From the NCBI GenBank assembly GCA_963759175.1, contig CAVWXP010000007.1:359310-423309 (forward strand): a stretch of 64,000 nucleotides of DNA, given 5' to 3'. The notes beneath the pieces are model-generated. The model saw only the letters and a list, made by a program, of their open reading frames with translations. It searched no databases and was not told the DNA's origin. A program made the translations under genes and the position numbers. The stretch comes from SZUA-442 sp963759175. Its GTDB lineage: Bacteria > Actinomycetota > Acidimicrobiia > Spongiisociales > UBA5794. Each line of letters begins with the position of its first letter. Position 1 is the first letter of the stretch. Shown in pieces: positions 45,455-53,259 of this stretch.

Positions 45455-46760
45455 CCTGCCCTCCTTGGAAACCGGAACGCGGACACCGGGGTGTCACGGC
45501 CCTTGACGAGTTCTGGCACCAGTTCGTCGGCATCGGGGCGATCACCGTCAAGCCCCTCCCACGTCGGAAGACTGAGAACGGTCTCACCGGGTTCCGCCCA
45601 CTGTTGGAGACGCTGGGTGAGATTCACCGTGTCGCCGACGAGGGTGTACTCGAGGCGTTCCTCGGATCCGAGGAGGGCGGCAGCAACGAGGCCCGTCGAC
45701 AGGCCGATCCCCAGCCCGAATGCTTCCTTGCCCTCGGCGAGCCACTGGGCGTTGAGGTCGTGTTGCGCAGCGTGCATCGCTGCGGCAGCCTGCACCGCGA
45801 GTCCTGCATGGTCGGCCTGGGGAACCGGGGCCCCGAAGACAGCCATGACCGCGTCACCGACGAACTGCATCACCGTTCCGTCGTGTCCGAGGATGGCTCG
45901 GTTCATCGCGCCACGGTGCTCGTTGAGCTGGACGGCGAGCACCGATGGGTCGGTGTGCTCGGCGATCGTCGTGTAGCCACGGATGTCGGACATCAACACG
46001 GTGACGACGAGCTCCTCGGTCTCGCCCGGTTGCCGTCCACCGTCGATGATCTGGGCGGCGACGCCACCAGGGAGGAGGCGGCTGAGCGACTCGCCCTGTT
46101 CCTTGCGATCGACGATCGCCTTCTGGAGCGTGCGCAGGCGTTGCAGGCTGTCGGCAGCTCCCGGATGTGAGGCCCTGTGCGAGCCTGCCGGAACAGGTCC
46201 TCGATCGCCGCATCGGCTGCAGCCGGCGTGGTCTTGAGGTGCCCGGCGATGGCGTTGACGGTGCGGCCCTCGGCGACCATCTGGAGAAGTTCCTCCTCCG
46301 CCGGCGAGAGCGTGGCGTCCTGCCTCACAGGTGTGGTGAGCCCGTCGACGATCTTCGGGTCGAGCACCGATCCCCCTGCAGCGACCTCGCGCACGGCACG
46401 CGCCAGCTGGTTCCCTTCCCCGACACGGTCCTTGAGGAGGTACGCATACCCGGCGGCTCCGTCCGACAGCAGGGAGATGGCGTAGTCGGGGTCGTCGAAC
46501 TGGGACAGGATCACGATGCCCGTCCCCGGATGGCGCCTGCGCACCTCCTTGGCAGCCTCGATCCCCTCTCGCGAGAAGTCGGGCGGCATGCGGATGTCGG
46601 TGACGATGACGTTCGGGTTCGTCGACTCGGCGCCAGCCACGAGGCCGTCGTAGTCGGCGGCTTGCCCGACGATGTCGAGATCGTCCTCGAGGTCGAGCAG
46701 CGCTTTGACGCCTTCCCTCACGATGAGGTTGTCGTCAGCGAGGAACACCGAGATGGGCAT
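45451..46760 (-). CDS. Receiver-HTH-class III nucleotide cyclase fusion, one apparent frame break
   Basis: From ATG 46760: a NarL-type receiver (VFLADDNLIVREG, VIVTDIRMPPDFSREGI, YLLKDRV), then a LuxR-like HTH (LSPAEEELLQMVAEGRTVNAIAGHLKTT). Near 46173-46175 the frame must gain one base in a C/G run to continue ASHPGAADSLQRLRTLQKAIVDRKEQ, a coiled linker, into the cyclase (TVLMSDIRGYTTIAEH, FVGDAVMAVFGAP, YTLVGDTVNLTQRLQ). Both metal Asp and the catalytic Asn and Arg are present. The purine-specifying Lys is Gln and its Asp partner is Thr. Repaired length is about 436 residues. Unrepaired, it is a regulator plus a separate 182-residue cyclase fragment. First gene of the kinase operon. Confidence 0.85.
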
Positions 46761-46937
46761 GGGTCTTCTCTCCGGTCGACGAGTGTACGGACCACAGTCT
46801 GTCGCGTGCCGAGCCGTTGCGGCCAGCGTGCAGACGCCCCATCGGGGGTGGTGCTGGCACCCGTCGACGACGGTGGGCACCACGCTGGTTCGCACCGCCG
46901 GATCGTGACACGGTGCAGGGGCTCAAGGAGGAGCCCC

Positions 46938-47935
46938 ATGCGTATCGAGTCATCTGTCACGTCCGTCTCGTGGATCCCATCCGAGGCCATGACGGGTCCG
47001 CTCCGTGTCCCGGTCGATCTCGGATCGGCCACTACGACGACCCACTCCCCGACCACATCGACGACCTCGAGGCCCTCCGTGTGGCGGATCGGTTCCGGTT
47101 CGCCAACGAGCTGCGTGCGTGGATCGAGGTCGCCGACGGCCGCGTCGTGGACGCCGGCTATTCGGGCAAGGGCCACATGGGCTCGACGACGGTGGCACTC
47201 GGTGTCGGCAGCATCACGATCCCTGCGGTGTCGTTCCCCGACCTGCGGACCGATCCGATCATCACGGCCACCACCGCCACCTTCACCCAGACGACGGGTG
47301 GACGGACCGGGGCACCGCTACCTCGCCGCATCAACCGGCCGCCGTTCCTCAAGATCGTCGCCCCCACGGTGTGGACGACCCTCAGCCTCACGCTGCGGGC
47401 CGACGGCTCCCACGACCATGCGGTCGCCGGTGCGTCGAAGATGCCACGGCACTGGATCTACGACGACGCCAACGATCTGGTCGCCAAGAGCGGCATGATC
47501 GACTTCAAGGGATGGACCCAGGAGAGCTTCGGCGACAACACCCCGTGGGGAGACGCGGACTCCCCGGCGATCGTCACGGCGGTCGAGACCCAACTCGAGC
47601 GGCAGCTCTCGCTCCAGATCATGCGGGAAGGCAAGAAGCCGAAGATCCGCCGGCTGGCGGCGGACACGACCCTCACCGACCAGGGCGATCCGGGCTCGGA
47701 GATGTTCGTGCTCCTCGACGGTGTGTTGTCCGTCGAGGTCGACGGCGAAGCCGTCGCCGAGGTGGGTCCCGGTTCGATCCTGGGCGAGCGGGCCCTCATC
47801 GAGGGCGGCATCCGCACCTCGACGTTGCGAGCCACGACTCCCGTCACGGTGGCGGTTGCCACCGCACCAGACATCCAACCCACGGTCCTCGCCGAGCTGG
47901 CATCAGGCCACCGACGCGAGGACGCCCACATCTAG
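46938..47935 (+). CDS. Cyclic-nucleotide-binding domain protein, N terminus shifted by one base
   Basis: The C-terminal 120 residues are a Crp-type cyclic-nucleotide-binding domain: TLTDQGDPGSEMFVLLDGVLSVEVDG, then the phosphate-binding cassette GSILGERALIEGGIRTSTLRAT with its Glu and Arg. There is no DNA-binding domain after it. The N-terminal 210 residues are an uncharacterised domain (FRFANELRAWIEVADGRVVDAGYSGKGHMGSTTV). ATG 46938 has a near-perfect AAGGAGGAG and gives MRIESSVTSVSWIPSEAM, but one base is missing near 47024 to join DLG to GHYDDP. Divergent from the REC-cyclase operon, 177 bases between starts. A likely cyclic-nucleotide effector. Confidence 0.8.
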
Positions 47936-47975
47936 AGGCGCACATCCAGCCACGGATTCGACGAAAGGAAACCTC

Positions 47976-48737
47976 GTGACATCCCAACAGCGCACGACCC
48001 ACGCAACCACCCAGACCGTAGGACTGGCCACGATCACGGCGGCGTTCGTCGCCGTGGTGGTGGTCTCGTTGACGCTCCTCGACGGCGACGAGGTCGGCAT
48101 CTTCATCGGCATGATGGTCCTCGTAGGGGCGGCGACCCTCGTCACATGGCGATTCGACACGCAGTGGGCCAGGGCCATCGGGTTGGTCGGCACCGTGATA
48201 TCCCTCAGCGGGTTCTTCTTCGCGTTCGGCCTGTTCCACGTGTTCAGCCCCATCGAGTTCATCGCCGCCGTCGCCTACGTGATGGGCGTGGTCCTGTCAC
48301 TCGTCGGGGGCATCAGGGCGATCATCGCCAGCCGCAAGGGCAGGGAGGGTGCCACGCGGGCCGAGCAGCGCCTACCGATCGTCGTCGCAGGCATCGTCGG
48401 TGTGGCGGCGGTGGTGTCGATCACCGGGTTCCTCGTCACCCGCCAGGACGTGTCCGACAGCGAGGCCGCCGGTGCCGAGCTCATCGAGATGACCAAGTTC
48501 GAGTTCGCCCCCGACCCGTCTTTGGTTGCCGCCAACGCGACGCTGCTCGTGAAGAACTCGGATCCGTTCGTGCATGACATCACCATCGAGGCCCTCGACG
48601 TCTTCGTGTCGGTGGGACCCGGGAGTTCGGCGCTGGTCGAGCTGGGCGATGCACCCGCCGGGACCTACGACTACTTCTGCTCCCTCCACTGGGACGGCAC
48701 GTCTGGCATGGCAGGCACACTCACAATCGAGGGCTGA
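47976..48737 (+). CDS. Membrane-anchored cupredoxin-like protein
   Basis: About 253 residues. Four to five N-terminal helices (for example VGLATITAAFVAVVVVSLTLL and FIAAVAYVMGVVLSLVGGIRAII) and one more anchor helix are followed by an outside cupredoxin domain. Type I copper ligands are visible: His in DPFVHDITI, then Cys, His and Met in YDYFCSLHWDGTSGMAG, in plastocyanin order. Probably an electron-transfer or copper-handling protein at the cell surface. The GTG start at 47976 has GAAAGGAAA upstream. It lies 40 bases after the cyclic-nucleotide-binding gene and may be co-transcribed with it. Confidence 0.8.
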   Translation: MTSQQRTTHATTQTVGLATITAAFVAVVVVSLTLLDGDEVGIFIGMMVLVGAATLVTWRFDTQWARAIGLVGTVISLSGFFFAFGLFHVFSPIEFIAAVAYVMGVVLSLVGGIRAIIASRKGREGATRAEQRLPIVVAGIVGVAAVVSITGFLVTRQDVSDSEAAGAELIEMTKFEFAPDPSLVAANATLLVKNSDPFVHDITIEALDVFVSVGPGSSALVELGDAPAGTYDYFCSLHWDGTSGMAGTLTIEG

Positions 48738-48909
48738 TCACGGGCGGTGTCCGGGGTGATCCGATCGGTTCCACCCCGGACGCCCGACCGCTCGACGCCC
48801 CACCGACGCCGGTCGGAGCCGATCCCACCGAACATCGCGATCGCTTGTCACCCATTCGCCGAGGTCGACCGTCTGTCATGATGAAACGGATACGCGATCG
48901 GAGAACGAC

Positions 48910-49305
48910 ATGGAATGGTGGATCCTCGAGCTGATCACGACCCTGGCGCTCCTGGTGATCGTCGTGGTACTCGGTCCGCTGATCAAGCGCTACGGCAAGA
49001 GCTACGCGGCGGACGTCTTCGTGGCGAACCCTCGAACCGGTAAGAGCTACCTCGTGCTGATGGATGTCGCGTACTACCTCATCTTCGGCGCCTACATCCT
49101 CCTGACGATCAACTTCGAGCCGCCGTTCGAGTGGGGGGAAACCGTCAACGCGGCGCAGCTCCAGTCCGAGACGGTGCGGTTGGCCGGCCTTCTCATCCTG
49201 ATGGGCCTCCTCCATGGCCTCAACGTCATCACCCTGCCGATCATCGGCAGGCTCCTCTCCCTCAATGCCAGCCTCGACGACGACATCGAGGCCAACGCCG
49301 CCTGA
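48910..49305 (+). CDS. Small membrane protein paralogous to putative anti-sigma membrane domain
   Basis: About 131 residues with three to four helices. It is clearly related to the C-terminal part of the protein at 50.5-51.3 kb: both have VVxGPxIxRxG, LDVAYYL or MDVAYYL, and ES/ET-x-R-x-G-L-L-LLMGLLH followed by a Leu-Pro. This copy has no cytoplasmic N-terminal domain. The function of the shared domain is unknown. It sits 1.2 kb upstream of the ECF sigma operon, with a secreted-protein gene between, and may belong to the same response. Confidence 0.72.
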   Translation: MEWWILELITTLALLVIVVVLGPLIKRYGKSYAADVFVANPRTGKSYLVLMDVAYYLIFGAYILLTINFEPPFEWGETVNAAQLQSETVRLAGLLILMGLLHGLNVITLPIIGRLLSLNASLDDDIEANAA

Positions 49306-49409
49306 CGCGGCACCCCACCCGGCGTCCACCCCGACGCCACCGTGCAACCGATCCGGCAAGTCGCCGGTGAACCGCTGCCTGCCTCGCGCGGGCACGAAGG
49401 AGGAACACA

Positions 49410-49904
49410 ATGGAAACGACAAGGCGAAGAATCCGCCTGCGAATGGTGCTCGTGGCCGTTGTCGCCATGATCTCGGTGTTCATGGTCGCGGCGCAGGCCG
49501 ACGCAACGGGAGCCGAGGTCACGACTGGCCGCATCGGGACCACGGCGGCAGGCACGGCTGCCGGATACGACATCAAGGGCGTCGCCGTCATGGTGCGGCT
49601 GCCTGTCGGTGACGACGGGAGGACCATCGTGCGCGTCCTGGTGCGCGGGCTCGATCCGACCACGTCCTACGGCACCCATGTCCACAACGCATCGTGCGCC
49701 TCTGGCGGAGGTGGCCACTACCAGCACGAGGTCGGAGGCGCCGTTGACCCCGTCAACGAGATCTGGCCACTCGTCGACACGAATCGGCGCGGCATCGGCT
49801 GGGGCGCGGCATCCCACAGCCACTGGGCACGTCCGGAGGCCCAATCGATCGTGATCCACCAGCCGGTGACCGGCATCCGGATCGCGTGTGCGGACCTGAA
49901 CTGA
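49410..49904 (+). CDS. Secreted Cu/Zn-superoxide-dismutase-like protein
   Basis: About 164 residues. A Sec signal peptide (Arg-rich start, VLVAVVAMISVFMVAAQADA) precedes a beta-rich domain. GLDPTTSYGTHVHNASCASGGGGHYQHEVGG looks like the Cu/Zn-SOD His-x-His region with Cys, and GAASHSHWARPEAQSIVIH and IACADLN follow the SOD-like C-terminal order. Whether all copper and zinc ligands are kept cannot be settled here; it could be a non-enzymatic SOD-fold domain. It is followed by a strong hairpin at 49917-49949. Confidence 0.7.
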   Translation: METTRRRIRLRMVLVAVVAMISVFMVAAQADATGAEVTTGRIGTTAAGTAAGYDIKGVAVMVRLPVGDDGRTIVRVLVRGLDPTTSYGTHVHNASCASGGGGHYQHEVGGAVDPVNEIWPLVDTNRRGIGWGAASHSHWARPEAQSIVIHQPVTGIRIACADLN

Positions 49905-49916
49905 GATCGCACGGCG

Positions 49917-49949
49917 GGAGAGGGGGAGACACGGCGTCTCCCCCTCTCC
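49917..49949 (+). terminator. Perfect 14-bp stem hairpin after secreted protein gene
   Basis: GGAGAGGGGGAGAC (49917-49930) and GTCTCCCCCTCTCC (49936-49949) are perfect inverted repeats around ACGGC. It begins 13 bases after the stop of the SOD-like gene. Stem length and GC content suit a transcription stop, although only a weak T-rich tail follows (TTCTCGT). It also insulates the sigma-factor gene that starts 47 bases later. Confidence 0.8.
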
Positions 49950-49995
49950 GGGGTTCTCGTCACCCGATGGGCCCCGAGGATCGTCTGTAGCATCG

Positions 49996-50529
49996 ATGGA
50001 ACGTGAAATCGCCGCCCCCATGACGGTCGAGATCGACCGAGATGCCCTCGTCGCCGACCTCTACGAGCGCGAGGGCGTCGCCCTCCTTCGGCTTGCCAGG
50101 CTGTTCACCGACGACCGAACCGCCGCAGAGGACATCCTCCAGGAGGCATTCATCCGGCTGCACCGCAGCGCCCATCGCATCAACGATGCCGCCAAGGCCG
50201 CGCCGTACATGCGGTCGATCGTCCTCAACCTCGCTCGGGACCACAACCGCCGAGGGATGATGTCCCTTCGCCACCAGGGGTCGTTGACGACCGGCGGCCT
50301 CGTCCCGACCCCCGAGGACCGCATCGTGCGCGGCGAGGACCAGGGAGAGGTGGTCGAGGCCCTCCGCGACCTTCCCGGCCGACAACGCGATTGCCTCGTG
50401 TTGCGGTACTACCTCGATCTCTCGGAGGCCGAGATCGCCGAGACACTCCGGATATCGAAGAACTCCGTCAAGACCCACTGCCGGCGCGGGATGGCGTCTC
50501 TCAAGTCCAGATTGGAGGGCCTCCAATGA
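49996..50529 (+). CDS. ECF-type RNA polymerase sigma factor
   Basis: About 177 residues. Region 2 is visible as LRLARLFTDDRTAAEDILQEAFIRLH and AAPYMRSIVLNLARDHNRR. Region 4 is LRDLPGRQRDCLVLRYYLDLSEAEIAETLRISKNSVKTHCRRGMASL. The spacing and lack of extra domains fit an ordinary group 4 sigma factor of the SigE-like actinobacterial type. Its stop overlaps the ATG of the next gene (ATGA), so the pair is translationally coupled, and that gene is a likely anti-sigma factor. Confidence 0.92.
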   Translation: MEREIAAPMTVEIDRDALVADLYEREGVALLRLARLFTDDRTAAEDILQEAFIRLHRSAHRINDAAKAAPYMRSIVLNLARDHNRRGMMSLRHQGSLTTGGLVPTPEDRIVRGEDQGEVVEALRDLPGRQRDCLVLRYYLDLSEAEIAETLRISKNSVKTHCRRGMASLKSRLEGLQ

Positions 50530-51266
50530 CCATGGAACAACGCCTCCGCGACGCCATGCGCGCAACGGAGACCTACGAACCGAGCCGCGACCTGTTCGCC
50601 AAGGTGCAGCGGTCGATCGATGAGGACACCCGGCACCGCCGAAGGGTGCGCACCATCGTCGTGGGCATCGTGGCGTTCGTCGTAGCGATCGGCGTGTGGC
50701 TTGCGGCGTGGTGGAATCCACAGCCCGGTGCAGCTTCACTCCCGTGGTGGTCGATCGTCAGCGCAGCCGTCGCCATCGAGATCGCCATCGTGATCGTCGT
50801 CGGTCCTGCGATCCGCCGCTTCGGACGCATCTACGCAGATGACATCTTTCGTACCGGCGTGGGCACCGGAGGTCGCTTCCTCACCCTGCTCGACGTCGCG
50901 TACTACCTCGTGTTCGCCGGATTCGTGCTGTTCTCGATTCCGATCGAGCCCGATCCGACATGGACGGGTCCCTCCGGCGTCGCCGCCGTCGTCCAGGAGG
51001 AGAGTGCCCGCATCGGATTCCTCCTCCTGCTGATGGGTCTCCTGCACGCCATCACGATCTTCGTCCTTCCCTTCGCCGGCCTCGTGTTCGCATCGACCAG
51101 ACACCGGGCTGCGGTCCGCATCGGTAAGGCGAACTGGAAACCGGACGTGCGAAGGGCGCATCGACTGGTGAACTTCGTTCTGGTGGCTCTGGCCATCGTG
51201 ATCGGTCTCCAGATCGTGTCACTGGCACTCAGCCTCGTATTGGGGCTACTGGTTGGCGGCGGATAG
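50526..51266 (+). CDS. Putative membrane anti-sigma factor
   Basis: About 246 residues. The N-terminal 40 or so residues are soluble and charged (EQRLRDAMRATETYEPSRDLFAKVQRSIDEDTRHRRR) and are followed by about five helices. This is the topology of a sigma-sequestering domain tethered to the membrane, and the ATGA overlap with the ECF gene supports it. No canonical zinc-binding HxxxCxxC motif is present. The membrane portion contains LLDVAYYLVF and LLLLMGLLHAITIFVLPF, shared with the small protein at 48.9 kb. The signal sensed is unknown. Confidence 0.7.
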   Translation: MTMEQRLRDAMRATETYEPSRDLFAKVQRSIDEDTRHRRRVRTIVVGIVAFVVAIGVWLAAWWNPQPGAASLPWWSIVSAAVAIEIAIVIVVGPAIRRFGRIYADDIFRTGVGTGGRFLTLLDVAYYLVFAGFVLFSIPIEPDPTWTGPSGVAAVVQEESARIGFLLLLMGLLHAITIFVLPFAGLVFASTRHRAAVRIGKANWKPDVRRAHRLVNFVLVALAIVIGLQIVSLALSLVLGLLVGGG

Positions 51267-51375
51267 GGACCGCGTCACCCCGGCGCCACCAACACCGTCT
51301 GCGGCGGGGCCCCAACGCGGGATCGAGGTCCGCCATGCGACTGCGCATGGCGTGTCCGTCATCTGACATCGGCCG

Positions 51376-51858
51376 TCAGGCGCGATCGCCCTCCGAGCCG
51401 GCGATTGCCACAGCTCGGCTGGCCATGGACCGCGTCACGGGACCGTGGAGGACGGATACGGGGATGAAGTACACGCGCCCGCGCCAGTTGTTGAAGCGCA
51501 CGGCGGTGGTCACCGTCAGCAGTCGATGGTCGATGTCGATCGCCACCCCCGCTGCGAAGTCGAGGTGATCGTCATGGGTATGGATCAACGCCTCGGTTCC
51601 CTCGACGGTCGTGATGTCGAAGACCGACCGGTCGGCACGCTTGACGCCGATGAGGCCGACGAGCAGCTGTCGCAGACCGAGCAGGGCGACGACCCACTTC
51701 GGTGCCGTGCGCACGCTGAACACGAGCTCGGCCCACCAGCGCGGATCGGTGGAGAGGCCTGTGGTGGATGGCGGGATGCTCACGATCACGGCATCGGCGA
51801 AGTCCGGTTCACGAATCGCCTGGAGGGCGAGGCTCACCGGGGGCTGGTCGCTCATCAT
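51376..51858 (-). CDS. DUF2867 family protein
   Basis: About 160 residues. Typical features are DFADAVIVSIPP near the start, WAELVFSVRTAPKWVVALLGLRQLLVGLIGVKR, the conserved FDIT, and HDDHLDFAAGVAIDIDHRLLTVTTAVRFNNWRGRVYFIPV near the end, matching DUF2867 (a lipocalin-like beta barrel, function unknown). ATG 51858 or 51855 are both possible. It is convergent with the anti-sigma gene, about 108 bases away. The 194 bases upstream hold no gene I can support. Confidence 0.8.
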   Translation of the reverse strand: MMSDQPPVSLALQAIREPDFADAVIVSIPPSTTGLSTDPRWWAELVFSVRTAPKWVVALLGLRQLLVGLIGVKRADRSVFDITTVEGTEALIHTHDDHLDFAAGVAIDIDHRLLTVTTAVRFNNWRGRVYFIPVSVLHGPVTRSMASRAVAIAGSEGDRA

Positions 51859-52052
51859 GTCACCATGCCTTCTCCCTTGGTAGCAGGAGTTTCGCAGACT
51901 CATGGACCTCGGGACCGGCACGCAACGTCGACGTTCCCGGCCAACGATCCCGACCCGCGCCAGCTGCCACCAGGGGATGGACTGATCCCGACCCCTCGAC
52001 GCCCTCACCGCGCTCGGCTGTATCCAGAACGGAGTGGTTCCGATCCGTGGCG

Positions 52053-52430
52053 TCAGCCCAGGACGAGAATCTCGACGGCGATGTCGAGGCTCGCCCAGGC
52101 CCTATCCAGGGTCACGATGCGGTCACCTGCGGCAATACCCGTGGCAAGACACGCCCGATCGCCGAGCGACAGCCCCAGATGCGCCGTCTCGCGTTTCAGG
52201 CCACCTGCGATCACGGCTTGCTCTTCGTCGAACTCGACGACCCGCAGGTTCAGGCGGTGGATGAGGTCCGCTGCGATCTGGGGCGGCATGGCGACGTCAC
52301 CGAGCTTGCCGACGACCTCGGCGACGTTCACCGCCGAAATCCCGGCATCGGAGAGGTGGCCAACAACGGGACCAGCACGGTCTTCTCCCAACAGCAGACC
52401 CAGGATCGCCGAGGCGTCGAGGATCGTCAC
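52053..52430 (-). CDS. VapC-type PIN-domain toxin
   Basis: About 125 residues. The PIN ribonuclease acidic residues are visible: Asp in MTILDASAILGLLLGE, Glu in SAVNVAEVVGKL, Asp in LSLGDRACLATGIAAGDRIVTLDRAW. The fold and length match VapC toxins that cleave RNA in bacterial toxin-antitoxin pairs. The start overlaps the end of the antitoxin gene (ATGA), so antitoxin is made first and coupled. No other defence genes are adjacent. Confidence 0.9.
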   Translation of the reverse strand: MTILDASAILGLLLGEDRAGPVVGHLSDAGISAVNVAEVVGKLGDVAMPPQIAADLIHRLNLRVVEFDEEQAVIAGGLKRETAHLGLSLGDRACLATGIAAGDRIVTLDRAWASLDIAVEILVLG

Positions 52431-52675
52431 TCGGAGGAGGCTTCCGCCCGCCGCTCCTCGATCAACTCGTCGACCAGCGACCGACCGGGCATCACGTAAC
52501 CGGCCGCGACCTTCTGCACCTCGACGACCGCGGATTCGATCGTCTCGACCACGAGACGACCATCCTCGTAACGGAACAGAAGATCCGTAGGCCCGCTGAT
52601 ACCCATGGCCTTGCGGATCAGCGAGGGGATCACCACGCGACCTTGTTCATTCATGGTGGATGTCAGCACCGGCAT
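52427..52675 (-). CDS. AbrB/MazE-type antitoxin of VapC
   Basis: About 82 residues. The N-terminal swapped-hairpin AbrB fold is clear: NEQGRVVIPSLIRKAMGISGPTDLLFRYEDGRLVVET. The C-terminal half (VMPGRSLVDELIEERRAEASSE) is the likely toxin-binding tail. It is upstream of and overlaps the VapC-like gene. An inverted repeat in the promoter (52676-52701) directly abuts the ATG and is the expected autoregulation site. Confidence 0.9.
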   Translation of the reverse strand: MPVLTSTMNEQGRVVIPSLIRKAMGISGPTDLLFRYEDGRLVVETIESAVVEVQKVAAGYVMPGRSLVDELIEERRAEASSE

Positions 52676-52701
52676 ATGACACTTCTATCACATCGTGTCA
52701 T
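52676..52701. promoter_or_regulatory. Putative toxin-antitoxin operator
   Basis: ATGACAC (52676-52682) and GTGTCAT (52695-52701) form a perfect dyad with a 12-base spacer, starting one base upstream of the antitoxin ATG. A related GTGACAT half-site follows near 52714. AbrB-type antitoxins normally bind such repeats to repress their own operon. Not shown experimentally here. Confidence 0.55.
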
Positions 52702-52795
52702 GTTCTGCAATACGTGACATTCAACACATCGGATCGACGCTGCCGAGGCTCGTTCCTCGGTTCGAGCGGTGACGGCCGGATCTACCCTCGAGGCC

Positions 52796-53152
52796 ATGTC
52801 GCTCGACGCGCTGACCGGCCGATACATCGTCCTCACCACGTTTCGTCGTGACGGCACTCCCGTGCCCACGACGGTGTGGTTCACCCGCTCGGCCGAAGGC
52901 ATCGTGGTTCCCACGGCGGCCACGACCGGCAAGGTGAAGCGGATCCGCAACAATCCGCAGGTCACGATGGTGAAGTCGAGCTTCCGCGGCAAGGTGAAGT
53001 CCGAGATGGTCGTGTCGGGCACCGCCCGGTTCCTCGAAGGTGCCGACGTGGAAGTCGCACGGGCGCTGCTCGCAGACAAGTACGGCCTTCAGTGGCGGTT
53101 CACGAACAGCAACGCCGACACCTTCCTCGAGATCACCCCCGACGACACCTGA
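52796..53152 (+). CDS. PPOX-class F420/FMN-dependent split-barrel protein
   Basis: About 118 residues. The split-barrel pattern is clear: LTGRYIVLTTFRRDGTPVPTTVWF, GIVVPTAATTGKVKRIRNNPQVTMVKSSFRGKV, and a small C-terminal RFTNSNADTFLEITPDD. The layout (TxxRxDGxPVxTxVWF and TGKVKRIRNNPxV) is typical of actinobacterial deazaflavin-dependent proteins. The substrate is unknown. ATG 52796 is used rather than an earlier in-frame codon because the conserved domain begins within ten residues. Confidence 0.8.
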   Translation: MSLDALTGRYIVLTTFRRDGTPVPTTVWFTRSAEGIVVPTAATTGKVKRIRNNPQVTMVKSSFRGKVKSEMVVSGTARFLEGADVEVARALLADKYGLQWRFTNSNADTFLEITPDDT

Positions 53153-53259
53153 GACCCGGCCTCCAGCGTGGCCTCCAGATCGGCCAGAGGGCGCTGTGGC
53201 TCGGGACCACCCCGGACGGGCGTCGGCGCCCAGTGACGCATCGCCCGTCGAGGGGTGCC

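Noticed and set aside
46848..46883. GTGGTGC/GCACCAC dyad in the cyclase/CNB divergent region
   Set aside because: GC-rich symmetry with a wide spacer is frequent by chance here; not reported as an operator.
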